Assembly (NCBI GenBank): GCA_963727575.1
Contig: CAVSIA010000010.1
Coordinates: forward strand, 120,372-184,371
Length of the DNA stretch: 64,000 nucleotides
Reading direction: 5' to 3'
Source of the DNA: JAHQVI01 sp963727575
GTDB taxonomy: Bacteria > Pseudomonadota > Alphaproteobacteria > Rhizobiales > Rhodomicrobiaceae
In this document: positions 1 to 9,854 of the stretch, piece by piece
How the letters are laid out: every line of letters starts with the position of its first letter
Numbering within the stretch: the first letter of the stretch is position 1
The notes under the pieces: model-generated
What the model was told of the DNA's origin: nothing
The model's input: only the letters and a program-made list of their open reading frames with translations
The model's database searches: none
Translations under genes and position numbers: made by a program

Positions 1-2
1 GG

Positions 3-3000
3 GCCTATGCCGGCGAATGGCTCGACCAGAATTTCGGCGCCATGCCGGCTCAGGCCGCAGGCTATCTGGTTAATTCGTTCACCGGTCAGGTGGCGGCGTC
101 CAAGGTCACCGACACGATGGGCAGCGGCCTGTTCTTCAACGAGTTCAGCGAGGTCGTCGAGCAGACGCCGTCCTCCGCCGCGGCGGCCGCCGAGTGGTAT
201 ACCTCGACCCCCGGCCAGGCGGACAGTTTCCGCGGGCCGCATATGGGCGGCTTCAGCTTCTATTCCGCGATTACCGAGCACCACGGCGCCCTGTTCTCGC
301 GATCGATCGTGGAGCGGGCTGAAACTCTGGCTGCGAACAATGAGAACTTCTACGGCGCCGAGCAGATCCGCGCCGATTTCGACGCGTCGATGAAGGACGC
401 GACCGACCAGCAGCGCACCCAGATCACCAAGGACATCTTCGCCAATTTCGAGCTGCACCAGGACCAGATCCTGGGCAACCATTTCAACGGTTTTACCACC
501 GGCCCGGACGTGACGCGCTGGACCGCCGCCGAAAATACGCCCGCGCTGCGCAACACCGTCGGGCGCACGCTCGGCCTGACGCCGACCAACCAGGAAGCGG
601 CGACCAATCTGGACAACACCCAGGACTGGTTCGACAGCGGCGACCAGCAGGCCATGGTCGATCTAACCGTCCGTACGCTGATCCAGGAAGCCGGGCCCGG
701 CGGTCAGATCCGGGCGATCCCGGCCTATCTCGCCGGCGACAAGGTCGGCGCCCAGAATTACGCGCTGTTCGAGGTCCGGAACGTGGTGGGCGAGATCAGC
801 CTGATCGACGGCACCACCGTCGCCAACATGGTCTACATCAACCCGGACATCTTCGACGCGAACCATCAGCTCGTCGACAATTTCCAGGATCAATTCTACG
901 GCGACTGGCGCTATTCCAGCTTCGAGAACTTCCAGAAGGACAACAGCCTCCCGGACGATGCGCATATCTACGTCCCCGAAGCCTATATGCAGAACTCGGC
1001 CAGCGCGCTCGATTTCACCGGCAGCCTGCTGACCGACATCGACGGCGACGGCCGCCGGTATGTCGAGCAGGCCGCGGCGATCACCACCGGTTGGGAACGC
1101 TTCAAGATGGTCGGCGACATCGCCGTCACCGGCGTCAGCATCGCGGCGGGCATCGCGCTCGCCTTGCCGAGCGGCGGCGGATCGCTGGCGGCGGCTGCGG
1201 CGGTCACCGGCCTCGTCTGGGGCGGCTACCGCACCTGGGACCAGTTCGATCACATGCAGAACCACGGCCAGTCCCTGAGCTGGTCCAACCCCAACGCGCG
1301 CGGGCTCTATATCGGCGCGGCCGGTCAGGTGCTCGCGATCGGCGCGATGGGTTCGGGCGCCATTGCCGGACGGCTGGTCAACTCGAGCTCGCGCTTTGCC
1401 AGCGCCGCCTTTACCACATCGCGGGTCATGGGCGCGGGCGCGTTCGGCGTCGGTGGATATATGACGGCGCAGCAGGGCTTCATGCTGGCCACCAATGCCG
1501 ACCAGATGACCGGCGAGCAGTTCTTCTTCGAGGCCGCCAATTTCGGTCTCGGCGTGCTCGACATGGGCGTCGGCGCCTGGTCGCATAACCGGGCGGAGAT
1601 GTTCCACCGGCTTCGCGCCGATGCCGAGGCCGCTATCGTCATGCACAATGAAACCGGCGCGGTGCCGCGCGATTTCGGCCACCTCGATTTCGTCGAGGGC
1701 GGCAAGGTGCGCTTCACCGCGGCCGACGGGCGCAGCATCGACGTGACGCCGGCTCCAGGGCAGGTGCAGCGGCCGAATTTCGACGTCCAGATGCCCGACC
1801 TCTGGCGCGACGCGCAGGAAGCGATGCCCGACCAGCGCAACCTCAATTTCCTCGACAACGGCGAGATCGTCTACACATCGCCGGACGGCGAGCGCTCGTT
1901 CACGCTGCGCGCGGCGACCGACGGCCCGCCGACGACGCTCACGGAACGGACCATCGCCGATATCGACCAGCAGGTCCGCGCCAATCTCGGCGCCGTGCTG
2001 CCGGAAGGCGGGCCCGCCGCACGCTTCTTCGTGGTCGACGACGCAACCTTCCGCACCATCCATGCCGAGCTGGCCAGCACCGAGGTCGCGGTCAAGGCGG
2101 ACGTGCCCGCGCTGACCATCGAGAACGGCAATCAGGGCGCGGTCATCGTCATCAAGGAAGGCGCCGTCAACGACAGCATGTCCGGCCTGACGCGCAACCA
2201 GATCGCGCACGAGGTGATGAAATATTACGCCAATCCGGAGTTCCGCGCGGCGGCGGAATCCATCGACGTGGCGACGGACTGGTCGGCCAATTCGAACATG
2301 CTGGAAGGCGTGTCCGAATATCTCGCCTGGCGCCAGACCGAGTATCCGGCCTGGAGCGCGCTGCAGGAAGAAGGCAAAGCCACGTATACGGAATTCCTCA
2401 CCCAGCAGATCGAGGGCATCATCGACGGCAATCCGGCCGAATGGGCGCACCCAGTCGAGACCATGGCCGCCGAGCAGATCGTGAAGATCATGGGTCCGGA
2501 ACGCGTCTATCAGGCGATGTTCGAGGGCGACCCCGGTGCCATCGCCAAGTTCCGGGAAGTGGCGGCCGAGGTGCTCGCACCGGCCCCAGCGGAAGGACGC
2601 CGGAGCACCGCGGCGACGCTCGCCATGATCCGCGATTTCGGCAAGAGCATCCTCTCCGGCCACGACACCTACGACATGTTCCGCGCCAACGCAGAACGCG
2701 GCTCGCCGTCCGTCGAGGAATGGGCGGCCTTCTATGGCTTCGACAAGACCTACATGCCGTCCAACTGGATCAGGGATACCGTGGAGAGCCTCCGGCAGGT
2801 CGGCGGCTTTGCCGATCTGATGGCGGACATTCACGCCCATTCGCGCCCCTATGACCGGCGCAGCGGCGACCGTGCGATGTCGCTGATCGACAAGACCGGG
2901 CCGTTCGCCCGCATCCTCATCGGCGACATTCCGCAGGCCTGCGGCTTCTCGCATTACTCCAACGTGAACACCACCGGCCTGACGCTCAACCTGTCGCGCG

Positions 3001-6000
3001 CGCTGGACGACGCCAACACCCAGCAATTCGCGACCATGCTCGGCAATTTCCGGCAGTGGGACAGCCTCGTCGGACGGGTGCGCGACGAGAACGTGCCGGC
3101 GGACATGGCGGCGGCGCGCGAGCAACTCGCCCACGACGTCGACGTGGCCGTGCTGACCGCTGCGCGCGACCGGGAAGGCAATATCACCGGCAGCGATCTG
3201 ACCGCCTTCAACGATCTGATGACCCGCGTCTCCGACGAGATCAGCCCGGCGCTTGCCGATGAGCTGCGCAGCTCGGCCGGGACCAACCCCTACCTTGCCG
3301 TTCGCAGCGACCTGTCGCTGACCGGCTTCAATCCCGGCGGCGCCGACAATGTCGACTATATCCGCAGCCGGATGCTGGAAAATCCCGGCGCCTATAAATT
3401 CCTCGGCGAGATGACGCTGCAGAAGGAAATGGTGGCGGTGCTGCTCGGCGACGAGGCGACGCTTCTGGCGCATCCGAAGGTCGACGCTTTCGTCTCGGCT
3501 CTGGGCGAATTCGGCCGGACGAACGACACCGCCGCGCTGCGTGACGCCATCGTGCAGTTCGAGACCGAGCCGCAATCGGAGCGGGTCAAGCCGCAGATCG
3601 GGACGCTCCGCGAAGCGCTGGCGCGCGGCAACGCCGATGAGATCGCGGCGGCGGTCCGCGGCATGGACACTGAAATGACCAGGATCGACCAGCATCAGCG
3701 GGACACGATCCAGAATTTCGAGAACATGCTCGCCTTCGCCAAGGAGACCGGCATCGGCGTGCTGATCCATTGCGACTGGGGCGAGGCAGAGGTCAGCCCG
3801 GTCGATGGCCGGCCGGTCGCAACGGACAGCGACTACCGCTATTTCGACCAGCTCATCGAGATCGTCGGCCGCTACGGGCCGAGCGAGCCCGGCGGCACGG
3901 ACGGCGCCAATGTGGTGCTCGCGCACACCGGCATCGGCCGCTTCGTGCGGCCCGACCAGACCATGGTCGACTTCACCTTGCCGGGCGGCCAGACCATCCG
4001 CGTGCCCGAGCACATCGCCCGCATGGAGCAGGCGCTGCACGATGCGCCGCACGTCAAGTTCGACATCTCCTGGAACGATGTCGGCGAGGCCTTCGTCAAG
4101 GACCCGGATATGTTCCAGGGGCTGATGGGCTTCATCGAGCGGCACCCCGACGCCATCATCTTCGGCTCCGACACGGTCAAGCCGGTGCATCAGGCGCAGT
4201 ACCGTCAGGCGTCGAGCACGCTGATGCCGTTCTTCGCCGAGCTGGCGCGCCGGGATCCGGGGCTTCTGCGGAATATTTTGCGCGACAACTACACCAATCT
4301 GCTCGGCACCATCGACGACCGCGTCATGACGTGGACGGCGGATCACCTGGCGGCCGGCCCTGAACGCGACGCCGCGGTCGCGCAGATGTATAATGACAGC
4401 GCGCTTCTGGCCCGCGGCCGTACGCTTCAGGACGGTCTCGCCAACACGCATTTCGAGAACGTTCTCGCCAATATCGACGCGGTGCAGAAATCGCCGCTGA
4501 TCCAGCCGCCCGTACCGCCGCGGCGGCTCGACCCGGATGCCTGGCACCGCAACGAGACCGCTTTGTTCGACGTCAACCGTCTCGGCACGCCCGGACCGCG
4601 CGACACCGAGAACAGCGTCGGCGACTGGCTGCCCACGCGCTTTACCTCGCGCGGTACGCCTGCCGATGCGGCGACCTATGCGGAAGCGGGCCGGCAGATG
4701 GCGATCGACATCACCCGCTCGGCGATCCTGACACTGACGGGCGCGGCCGCCTCGGGAACGCCCGCGAGCATGGCCGCCAGCGTCCCCAGCATCGCGCGCC
4801 AGTTCTTCTTTGCCGCCCGCCTGCAATATCGCGAATTCGTCCGCCTCTCCTGGGAAGCGGTCTTCGAGGACGGCAAGGGCACCGACGCGAACGTGCGCAT
4901 GTTCCTCGACCGGGTGATGAAGGTCGGCCGCGCCGTGGGTGTGGAGGAAGGCCGGCTTCAGCAGGTCGTCGACATGTCGCTGCAGTATCAGCAGGACTTC
5001 GACTATGTCTCGCGGATCGACGTCAACGAGAATGCCGGGTGGACCGCGCAGCGAAAGGAAGAGGCGATCTCGGCGCTGGTCGGCATCTATCAGATCAATG
5101 TCGACCGCGCCCTCGGCCTTCAGGCATCGTCCCTCGACCAGATGGACCCGCGCCTGACGCCGGGCCGCGACGTCAACAAGCTGATCGCCGATAGCGCATC
5201 GCTGTCGATGGGCTTCTCGACCGGCAACATTTTCTACAACCTGCTGAACGGCAATGCTGTCGAGGTCGCCGTCCATGGCCTCGGTGGACTTGCCGATCTG
5301 ACCGCGCTCGGCACCATGACCGCGAAAGCGCATCTGGACAACAAGGGCGGCCGGGCGAACGTGCCGGAAGGCGAACGCCCCTGGGCGCGCTGGCTACAGA
5401 CATTCTCACTCAGCGGCCTCGCCGCCGGCGGCGGCGTGCGCACCGGGGCGGATATCGCATCGGTATTCACCGGCGACCCGGTCACGGGCATGCTGCTGAC
5501 CGCGCTCGACGGCGCGGTGACGGCCTATGCCACACGCGCGGCGCGTGCGGAATATTCGCGGGTCTCCGGCCGGGGAAGGCTGGATCCGGGCCAGATCGCC
5601 AGGATCAATCAGACGCTGCTCGCCGCCATCGCCGCTTCCGGTGTGGCGCGGACCCTGATCGCGCTAAACAACGGCTACGAAACGCTTGAGAAATGGCGCA
5701 CGGAGCGGGAGGTCGAGGTCGACACCATCGCCGTCCCGACCACGATCGCGCCGCCTCTGGCCGACACGCCGGGGTTGCCAGCCGATGCGCCCGCGCCGAC
5801 CTTTACGCCGCCGCCCGCGCAGACGCAGCAATTCACCCCGCCTGCCGCGCCGGACACCACGCCGCTCGAGGTCGTTCCCGACCAGGGCCTCAACATCCGC
5901 TCCGGCGCCTCGGCGGACAGTCCCAAACTTGGCGCATTGGAGCGCGGCAGCGACGTCGTCCCGACCGGACGCGACGCGACCGACGACCAGGGCAGACGCT

Positions 6001-6410
6001 GGGTCGAGGTTACAGGAACGACGCCGGCCGGCGATGTCGTTGCCGGCTGGGTCGCATCCGACTATCTGCGGAACAAGACCGCCGGCTCCGTCGAGGTGGT
6101 GCCGCCGATTGGCCTCAACGTGCGCGCGGGGCCGACGGTCCAGGACACCAAGCTCGGCACGTTCCCCGAAGGCGCGGTCCTGCATCCGACCGGCACGGAG
6201 ACCACCGACGCGAACGGCAATCGCTGGATCGAAGTCACCGGTACGCTTACCAGCGGCGCCAATGTGACGGGCTGGATCTCCGGCCAGTATGTCCGGCCCG
6301 CCGAGGACGAGGGCGCCTCGCTCGATAACGGCACCCCGGAAACCGCATATGCGATGACTTACGGCCAGCCGCTTCCGGCCGCCGAGTTCATCCGGCTTTA
6401 CGCGCATTAG
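3..6410 (+). CDS. Giant multidomain protein with amidohydrolase-like barrel and two SH3b domains (5' end outside window)
   Basis: The frame is open from base 3, so the true start is probably upstream; the first in-window ATG is at 42, giving at least 2122 residues. Positions below count from that Met. Residues 1-340 are mostly helical and resemble DUF4781-type regions of large bacterial proteins (tentative). Three hydrophobic stretches follow at about 360-480. Near 720-760 is a zincin-like pattern (HEVMKYY, then EGVSEYL), but the third zinc ligand expected in HExxH is Lys. Residues about 930-1420 look like a metal-dependent amidohydrolase TIM barrel: DIHAH, LIHCDWGE, LAHTGIG, FGSDT, DNYTNLLG. 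A second hydrophobic region lies around 1560-1600. Two SH3b repeats (GLNIRSG and GLNVRAG, each ending in a GW-type strand) fill about 1940-2087. SH3b domains usually bind cell wall or protein ligands. No homologue is recognised with certainty. It could be a polymorphic-toxin-like or envelope-associated enzyme. Confidence 0.75.
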   Translation, partial: AYAGEWLDQNFGAMPAQAAGYLVNSFTGQVAASKVTDTMGSGLFFNEFSEVVEQTPSSAAAAAEWYTSTPGQADSFRGPHMGGFSFYSAITEHHGALFSRSIVERAETLAANNENFYGAEQIRADFDASMKDATDQQRTQITKDIFANFELHQDQILGNHFNGFTTGPDVTRWTAAENTPALRNTVGRTLGLTPTNQEAATNLDNTQDWFDSGDQQAMVDLTVRTLIQEAGPGGQIRAIPAYLAGDKVGAQNYALFEVRNVVGEISLIDGTTVANMVYINPDIFDANHQLVDNFQDQFYGDWRYSSFENFQKDNSLPDDAHIYVPEAYMQNSASALDFTGSLLTDIDGDGRRYVEQAAAITTGWERFKMVGDIAVTGVSIAAGIALALPSGGGSLAAAAAVTGLVWGGYRTWDQFDHMQNHGQSLSWSNPNARGLYIGAAGQVLAIGAMGSGAIAGRLVNSSSRFASAAFTTSRVMGAGAFGVGGYMTAQQGFMLATNADQMTGEQFFFEAANFGLGVLDMGVGAWSHNRAEMFHRLRADAEAAIVMHNETGAVPRDFGHLDFVEGGKVRFTAADGRSIDVTPAPGQVQRPNFDVQMPDLWRDAQEAMPDQRNLNFLDNGEIVYTSPDGERSFTLRAATDGPPTTLTERTIADIDQQVRANLGAVLPEGGPAARFFVVDDATFRTIHAELASTEVAVKADVPALTIENGNQGAVIVIKEGAVNDSMSGLTRNQIAHEVMKYYANPEFRAAAESIDVATDWSANSNMLEGVSEYLAWRQTEYPAWSALQEEGKATYTEFLTQQIEGIIDGNPAEWAHPVETMAAEQIVKIMGPERVYQAMFEGDPGAIAKFREVAAEVLAPAPAEGRRSTAATLAMIRDFGKSILSGHDTYDMFRANAERGSPSVEEWAAFYGFDKTYMPSNWIRDTVESLRQVGGFADLMADIHAHSRPYDRRSGDRAMSLIDKTGPFARILIGDIPQACGFSHYSNVNTTGLTLNLSRALDDANTQQFATMLGNFRQWDSLVGRVRDENVPADMAAAREQLAHDVDVAVLTAARDREGNITGSDLTAFNDLMTRVSDEISPALADELRSSAGTNPYLAVRSDLSLTGFNPGGADNVDYIRSRMLENPGAYKFLGEMTLQKEMVAVLLGDEATLLAHPKVDAFVSALGEFGRTNDTAALRDAIVQFETEPQSERVKPQIGTLREALARGNADEIAAAVRGMDTEMTRIDQHQRDTIQNFENMLAFAKETGIGVLIHCDWGEAEVSPVDGRPVATDSDYRYFDQLIEIVGRYGPSEPGGTDGANVVLAHTGIGRFVRPDQTMVDFTLPGGQTIRVPEHIARMEQALHDAPHVKFDISWNDVGEAFVKDPDMFQGLMGFIERHPDAIIFGSDTVKPVHQAQYRQASSTLMPFFAELARRDPGLLRNILRDNYTNLLGTIDDRVMTWTADHLAAGPERDAAVAQMYNDSALLARGRTLQDGLANTHFENVLANIDAVQKSPLIQPPVPPRRLDPDAWHRNETALFDVNRLGTPGPRDTENSVGDWLPTRFTSRGTPADAATYAEAGRQMAIDITRSAILTLTGAAASGTPASMAASVPSIARQFFFAARLQYREFVRLSWEAVFEDGKGTDANVRMFLDRVMKVGRAVGVEEGRLQQVVDMSLQYQQDFDYVSRIDVNENAGWTAQRKEEAISALVGIYQINVDRALGLQASSLDQMDPRLTPGRDVNKLIADSASLSMGFSTGNIFYNLLNGNAVEVAVHGLGGLADLTALGTMTAKAHLDNKGGRANVPEGERPWARWLQTFSLSGLAAGGGVRTGADIASVFTGDPVTGMLLTALDGAVTAYATRAARAEYSRVSGRGRLDPGQIARINQTLLAAIAASGVARTLIALNNGYETLEKWRTEREVEVDTIAVPTTIAPPLADTPGLPADAPAPTFTPPPAQTQQFTPPAAPDTTPLEVVPDQGLNIRSGASADSPKLGALERGSDVVPTGRDATDDQGRRWVEVTGTTPAGDVVAGWVASDYLRNKTAGSVEVVPPIGLNVRAGPTVQDTKLGTFPEGAVLHPTGTETTDANGNRWIEVTGTLTSGANVTGWISGQYVRPAEDEGASLDNGTPETAYAMTYGQPLPAAEFIRLYAH

Positions 6411-6495
6411 CGGCCCTGCGGGGGCGGTCTGCCGCCGCGGTCGCTAAACCTGGCCATGGAAGGTTTGCGCGAACCCGCCATGGTCGATCCCCCCA

Positions 6496-6533
6496 GGCGG
6501 CCGGGAAGGCTCCCCTTCTTGGCCGCCCTTTTT
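6496..6533 (+). terminator. Rho-independent terminator after the giant gene
   Basis: A perfect 7-bp stem, GGCGGCC at 6496-6502 pairing with GGCCGCC at 6521-6527, is followed by CTTTTT. It lies 86 bp past the stop of the giant gene and before the next RBS. Confidence 0.7.
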
Positions 6534-6675
6534 CATTCATGGCGATCCGTCGCAATGGCGCGGCGGCGCGTTTCCGCATGTGAATGGACAAGCGGCTTCG
6601 GTCTGTCGCATCATGGAATGTGCATAAGACACGCGCGCCCCTCAGAGCGCCGTGCGGATCCGGATGGAGGACACC

Positions 6676-8142
6676 ATGGATGGAACAGGTGCGCCGCAAT
6701 CGGCGAAGCAGTGCCTGATCGGCGGCAAATGGCGCGCCGCCTTGTCCGGGGAGACGATCCCGGTCGTCAGTCCGTCCGATGGCAAGGTCTTTGTCGAGCT
6801 GGCCGCGGGCGGTGCCGAAGACATCGATGCGGCGGTGAGCGCTGCCCGCGATGCTTTCGATGCGGGGGCGTGGTCGAAGCTGGCTCCGGCCGAGCGCGGC
6901 CGGCTGCTGCACCGGCTCGGTGATCTCGTTGCCGCCAATGCCGACGAACTCGCCGAAATCGAGGCGCGCGACACCGGCAAGCCGATGAAGCAGGCCCGTG
7001 CCGACATCACCGCGACGGCGCGCTATTTCGAATATTACGCCGGCTGGGCCGATAAGCTGCACGGCGAAACCATCCCCTTCGCCCACGGCTACAACGTCCA
7101 GGCCTGGCGAGAGCCGCATGGCGTCGTCGGGCTGATCATCCCCTGGAACTATCCCGCGCAGATGTTCGGCCGCACGCTCGCTCCAGCCCTGGCGGTGGGC
7201 AATGCCGCGGTGCTGAAACCGGCGGAGGACGCCTGCCTCGCGCCCTTGCGGCTTGCCGAACTGGCGATGGAGGCCGGTTTCCCGGACGGCGCGCTCAATG
7301 TCGTCACCGGCGCCGGCGAAAAGGCGGGCGCCGCGCTCGCCGCCCATCCGGGCATCGATTTTCTCTCCTTCACCGGCTCGCCCGAAGTCGGCGCGCTCGT
7401 GCAGTCGGCGGCGGCGCGGAACCATATCGGCTGCACGCTCGAACTCGGCGGAAAGTCGCCGCAGATCCTGTTCGACGACGCCGATCTCGATACCGCGCTC
7501 CCGGTGGTCACCGCGGCGATCGTGCAGAATGGCGGCCAGACCTGCTCGGCTGGCTCGCGCGTGCTGATTCAGCGGTCGATCTACGACAAGGTCGTCGAGC
7601 AATTGGCGGCGCGGTTCTCCGAGCTGACCGCTGCCCCGCATGGCGAAGACCGCGATCTCGGCGCGCTGATCTCGGCCAAGCAGAAGAAGCGCGTCGAAGG
7701 CTTCGTGACCGGCGCGCGCCAGCACGACATACCGCTGATCGCCGAAGGCCGCATCTCCGAGACCGCGCCGGCGGGCGGCTATTATGTTGCCCCTGCCCTG
7801 TTCGGCCCCGTCGATCCCAACGCGCCGCTCGGCTGCGATGAAGTCTTCGGGCCGGTCCTTTCCGCGATGCCGTTCGAGGACGAGGCCGACGCCATCCGCA
7901 TCGCCAACGGCACCGATTACGGCCTCGTCGCAGGGGCATGGAGCCGCGACGCGGGGCGGCTGATGCGCGTCGCCAAGGCGCTACGCTGCGGGCAGGTGTA
8001 CCTCAACGGCTACGGCGCGGGCGGCGGTATCGAGCTGCCGTTCGGCGGCGTCAAGAAATCCGGTCACGGCCGCGAGAAGGGCTTTGCCGCGATGCATGAG
8101 TTCTCGCGGCTGAAGACAGTCATACTCAATCACGGCGCATAA
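6676..8142 (+). CDS. NAD(P)-dependent aldehyde dehydrogenase
   Basis: A 488-residue member of the aldehyde dehydrogenase superfamily, which oxidises an aldehyde to its acid in the cytoplasm. Visible motifs are FTGSPEVG (cofactor site), the general-base Glu in LELGGKSP (about residue 256) and the catalytic Cys in GGQTCSAGSR (about 288). The length is normal. The ATG at 6676 is preferred because GGAGG sits at 6666-6670; an in-frame GTG at 6652 and ATG at 6664 lack good spacing. It is followed by an SDR 21 bp downstream, probably in one operon. It resembles betaine-aldehyde and gamma-aminobutyraldehyde dehydrogenases. With the convergent gamma-glutamyl hydrolase-like gene nearby, amine or polyamine breakdown is one possible role, but the substrate is not settled by sequence. 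Confidence 0.93.
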   Translation: MDGTGAPQSAKQCLIGGKWRAALSGETIPVVSPSDGKVFVELAAGGAEDIDAAVSAARDAFDAGAWSKLAPAERGRLLHRLGDLVAANADELAEIEARDTGKPMKQARADITATARYFEYYAGWADKLHGETIPFAHGYNVQAWREPHGVVGLIIPWNYPAQMFGRTLAPALAVGNAAVLKPAEDACLAPLRLAELAMEAGFPDGALNVVTGAGEKAGAALAAHPGIDFLSFTGSPEVGALVQSAAARNHIGCTLELGGKSPQILFDDADLDTALPVVTAAIVQNGGQTCSAGSRVLIQRSIYDKVVEQLAARFSELTAAPHGEDRDLGALISAKQKKRVEGFVTGARQHDIPLIAEGRISETAPAGGYYVAPALFGPVDPNAPLGCDEVFGPVLSAMPFEDEADAIRIANGTDYGLVAGAWSRDAGRLMRVAKALRCGQVYLNGYGAGGGIELPFGGVKKSGHGREKGFAAMHEFSRLKTVILNHGA

Positions 8143-8163
8143 GCGCAGGCAGAGGGAGGTTCC

Positions 8164-8916
8164 ATGCGGCTTCAAGGTAAGAGGGCCATCGTAACCGGCG
8201 CGGCATCCGGCTTCGGACGCGGCATTGCCGAACGTTTCGTCGGCGAAGGCGCGAAGGTGGCGATCTGGGACTTGAACACGGAAGACGCCCAGGCGGTCGC
8301 CAAGCAGCTCGGCGATGCCGCGATCGCGCTGACCTGCGACGTGTCCCAGGCCATGGACACCAATGACGCTTTCGCCCGCACCGTCGAGGCATTCGGCGGC
8401 GTCGACATCGTCATCAACAATGCCGGCTGGTCGCACAAGAACCGGCCGTTGCTGGAGGTGGACGAGGCAACCTTCCGCAAGGTCTACGACGTCAACGTGC
8501 TTTCGATCTTCCACATGACCAAGGCCATCGTGCCGCATTGGCGGGACCGCAAATATCCCGGCGTGATGATCAATGTCGGCTCCACCGCCGGCATCCGTCC
8601 GCGCCCCGGCCTGGTCTGGTACAACTCCTCCAAGGGCGCGGTGCATTCCATGACCAAATCGCTGGCCGTCGAGCTGGCGCCCGACAAGATCCGCGTCTGC
8701 GCGCTGGCCCCGGTGATCGGCGCAACGGGCCTCCTCGAAACCTTCATGGGCGTGCCGGACACGCCGGAAAACCGCGAGAAATTCCTGGCGACGATCCCGC
8801 TCGGCCGGTTCAGCCAACCGTCCGATCTGGCCAATGCGGCGCTGTTCCTTGCCTCCGACGAGGCCGAATTCCTGACCGGCGTCGTTCTCGAAGTCGACGG
8901 CGGACGGACGATCTAA
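8164..8916 (+). CDS. Short-chain dehydrogenase/reductase (SDR)
   Basis: A classical 250-residue SDR: TGAASGFG cofactor loop near residue 12, NNAG at about 85, catalytic Ser in GSTAG near 140 and YNSSK with Tyr near 153. It oxidises or reduces an alcohol/ketone with NAD(H) or NADP(H). GGGAGG stands just before the ATG. It lies between the aldehyde dehydrogenase and a ketopantoate-reductase-like gene with short gaps, so a three-gene catabolic operon is likely. Substrate unknown. Confidence 0.93.
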   Translation: MRLQGKRAIVTGAASGFGRGIAERFVGEGAKVAIWDLNTEDAQAVAKQLGDAAIALTCDVSQAMDTNDAFARTVEAFGGVDIVINNAGWSHKNRPLLEVDEATFRKVYDVNVLSIFHMTKAIVPHWRDRKYPGVMINVGSTAGIRPRPGLVWYNSSKGAVHSMTKSLAVELAPDKIRVCALAPVIGATGLLETFMGVPDTPENREKFLATIPLGRFSQPSDLANAALFLASDEAEFLTGVVLEVDGGRTI

Positions 8917-8933
8917 CCGATAAGAGGGACTTT

Positions 8934-9854
8934 ATGCGCATTGCGGTCATGGGATCGGGCGGGGTCGGCGGTTATTTCGGCGCGCGTCTGGCGCTCGGCG
9001 GGTCCGACGTCACATTCATCGCCCGCGGGCACCATCTCGCTGCGATGCGCGAGCACGGATTGCGCATCGAGAGCGAGCTGGGCGATCTGCATGTGAGGAA
9101 CGTCAAGGCGACCGACGATGTCGGCGCGATCGGCCCGGTCGATCTGGTCATGGTCGGCGTCAAGCTGTGGGACACCGAGCAGGCGGCGCTCCAGATCCGG
9201 CCGCTCGCCGAGCGCGGTGCGGCCGTCGTGTCGTTCCAGAACGGCGTCGCCAAGGACGAAACGCTGCGCAGCGTGCTCGGCGAAGCGCCGCTCATCGGCG
9301 GGGTCAGCTATATATCCGCGGCGATCAAGGAGCCCGGCGTCATCAGCCATAAGGGCCAGATGCAGCGGCTCGTGTTCGGCGAGTTCGACGGATCGCGCTC
9401 GCCCCGCGTCGAGGCGTTCCGCGAGGCGTGCGAAACGTCCGGCATCGTCGCCGAGGTCAGCGACGACATCCGCCGCGCGATCTGGGAAAAGTTCGTCTTC
9501 CTGGTCGGCCTCTCCGGCGCGACGACGACGATCCGCCTGCCGATCGGCCCGATCCTCGAAAACCCGCAATCGCGCAGCTTCCTGCGCGACCTGATGCGCG
9601 AGGTCGCGGCGGTCGGGCGTGCCAGGAGTATCAACCTGCTGGACGGCTTCGCCGACGACCGGCTCGCCTTTGCCGACACGCTCCCCCCGCAATTCTCCTC
9701 GTCGATGCATGGCGATCTCGAGCGAGGCAATCCGCTGGAAGTGCCTTGGCTAAGCGGGGATGTCGTGGAAATGGGCAAAGCGCAAGGCATCGTGACGCCG
9801 TGCAACCGGGCTGTGGCCGATATTCTAGCGCCGCACGCCCGTGGTAAAATGTGA
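8934..9854 (+). CDS. 2-dehydropantoate 2-reductase family protein (ApbA/PanE-like)
   Basis: A 306-residue protein starting MRIAVMGSGGVGGYFG, the Rossmann nucleotide-binding loop of the ketopantoate reductase family, and keeping the family's VKLWDTEQA and FQNGVAKDE segments. The ATG at 8934 follows GAGGG by about 6 bp; the frame is open further upstream but only as a shadow of the SDR gene. Its position in an aldehyde dehydrogenase-SDR operon suggests a catabolic 2-oxoacid or hydroxyacid oxidoreductase rather than dedicated pantothenate synthesis (inference). The last 30 bp overlap the convergent amidotransferase gene. Confidence 0.9.
   Translation: MRIAVMGSGGVGGYFGARLALGGSDVTFIARGHHLAAMREHGLRIESELGDLHVRNVKATDDVGAIGPVDLVMVGVKLWDTEQAALQIRPLAERGAAVVSFQNGVAKDETLRSVLGEAPLIGGVSYISAAIKEPGVISHKGQMQRLVFGEFDGSRSPRVEAFREACETSGIVAEVSDDIRRAIWEKFVFLVGLSGATTTIRLPIGPILENPQSRSFLRDLMREVAAVGRARSINLLDGFADDRLAFADTLPPQFSSSMHGDLERGNPLEVPWLSGDVVEMGKAQGIVTPCNRAVADILAPHARGKM

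Noticed and set aside
663..5333. 1556-codon minus-strand ORF opposite the giant gene
   Set aside because: It lacks protein motifs and has composition typical of antisense frames in GC-rich genes; the plus strand has clear domains over the same span.
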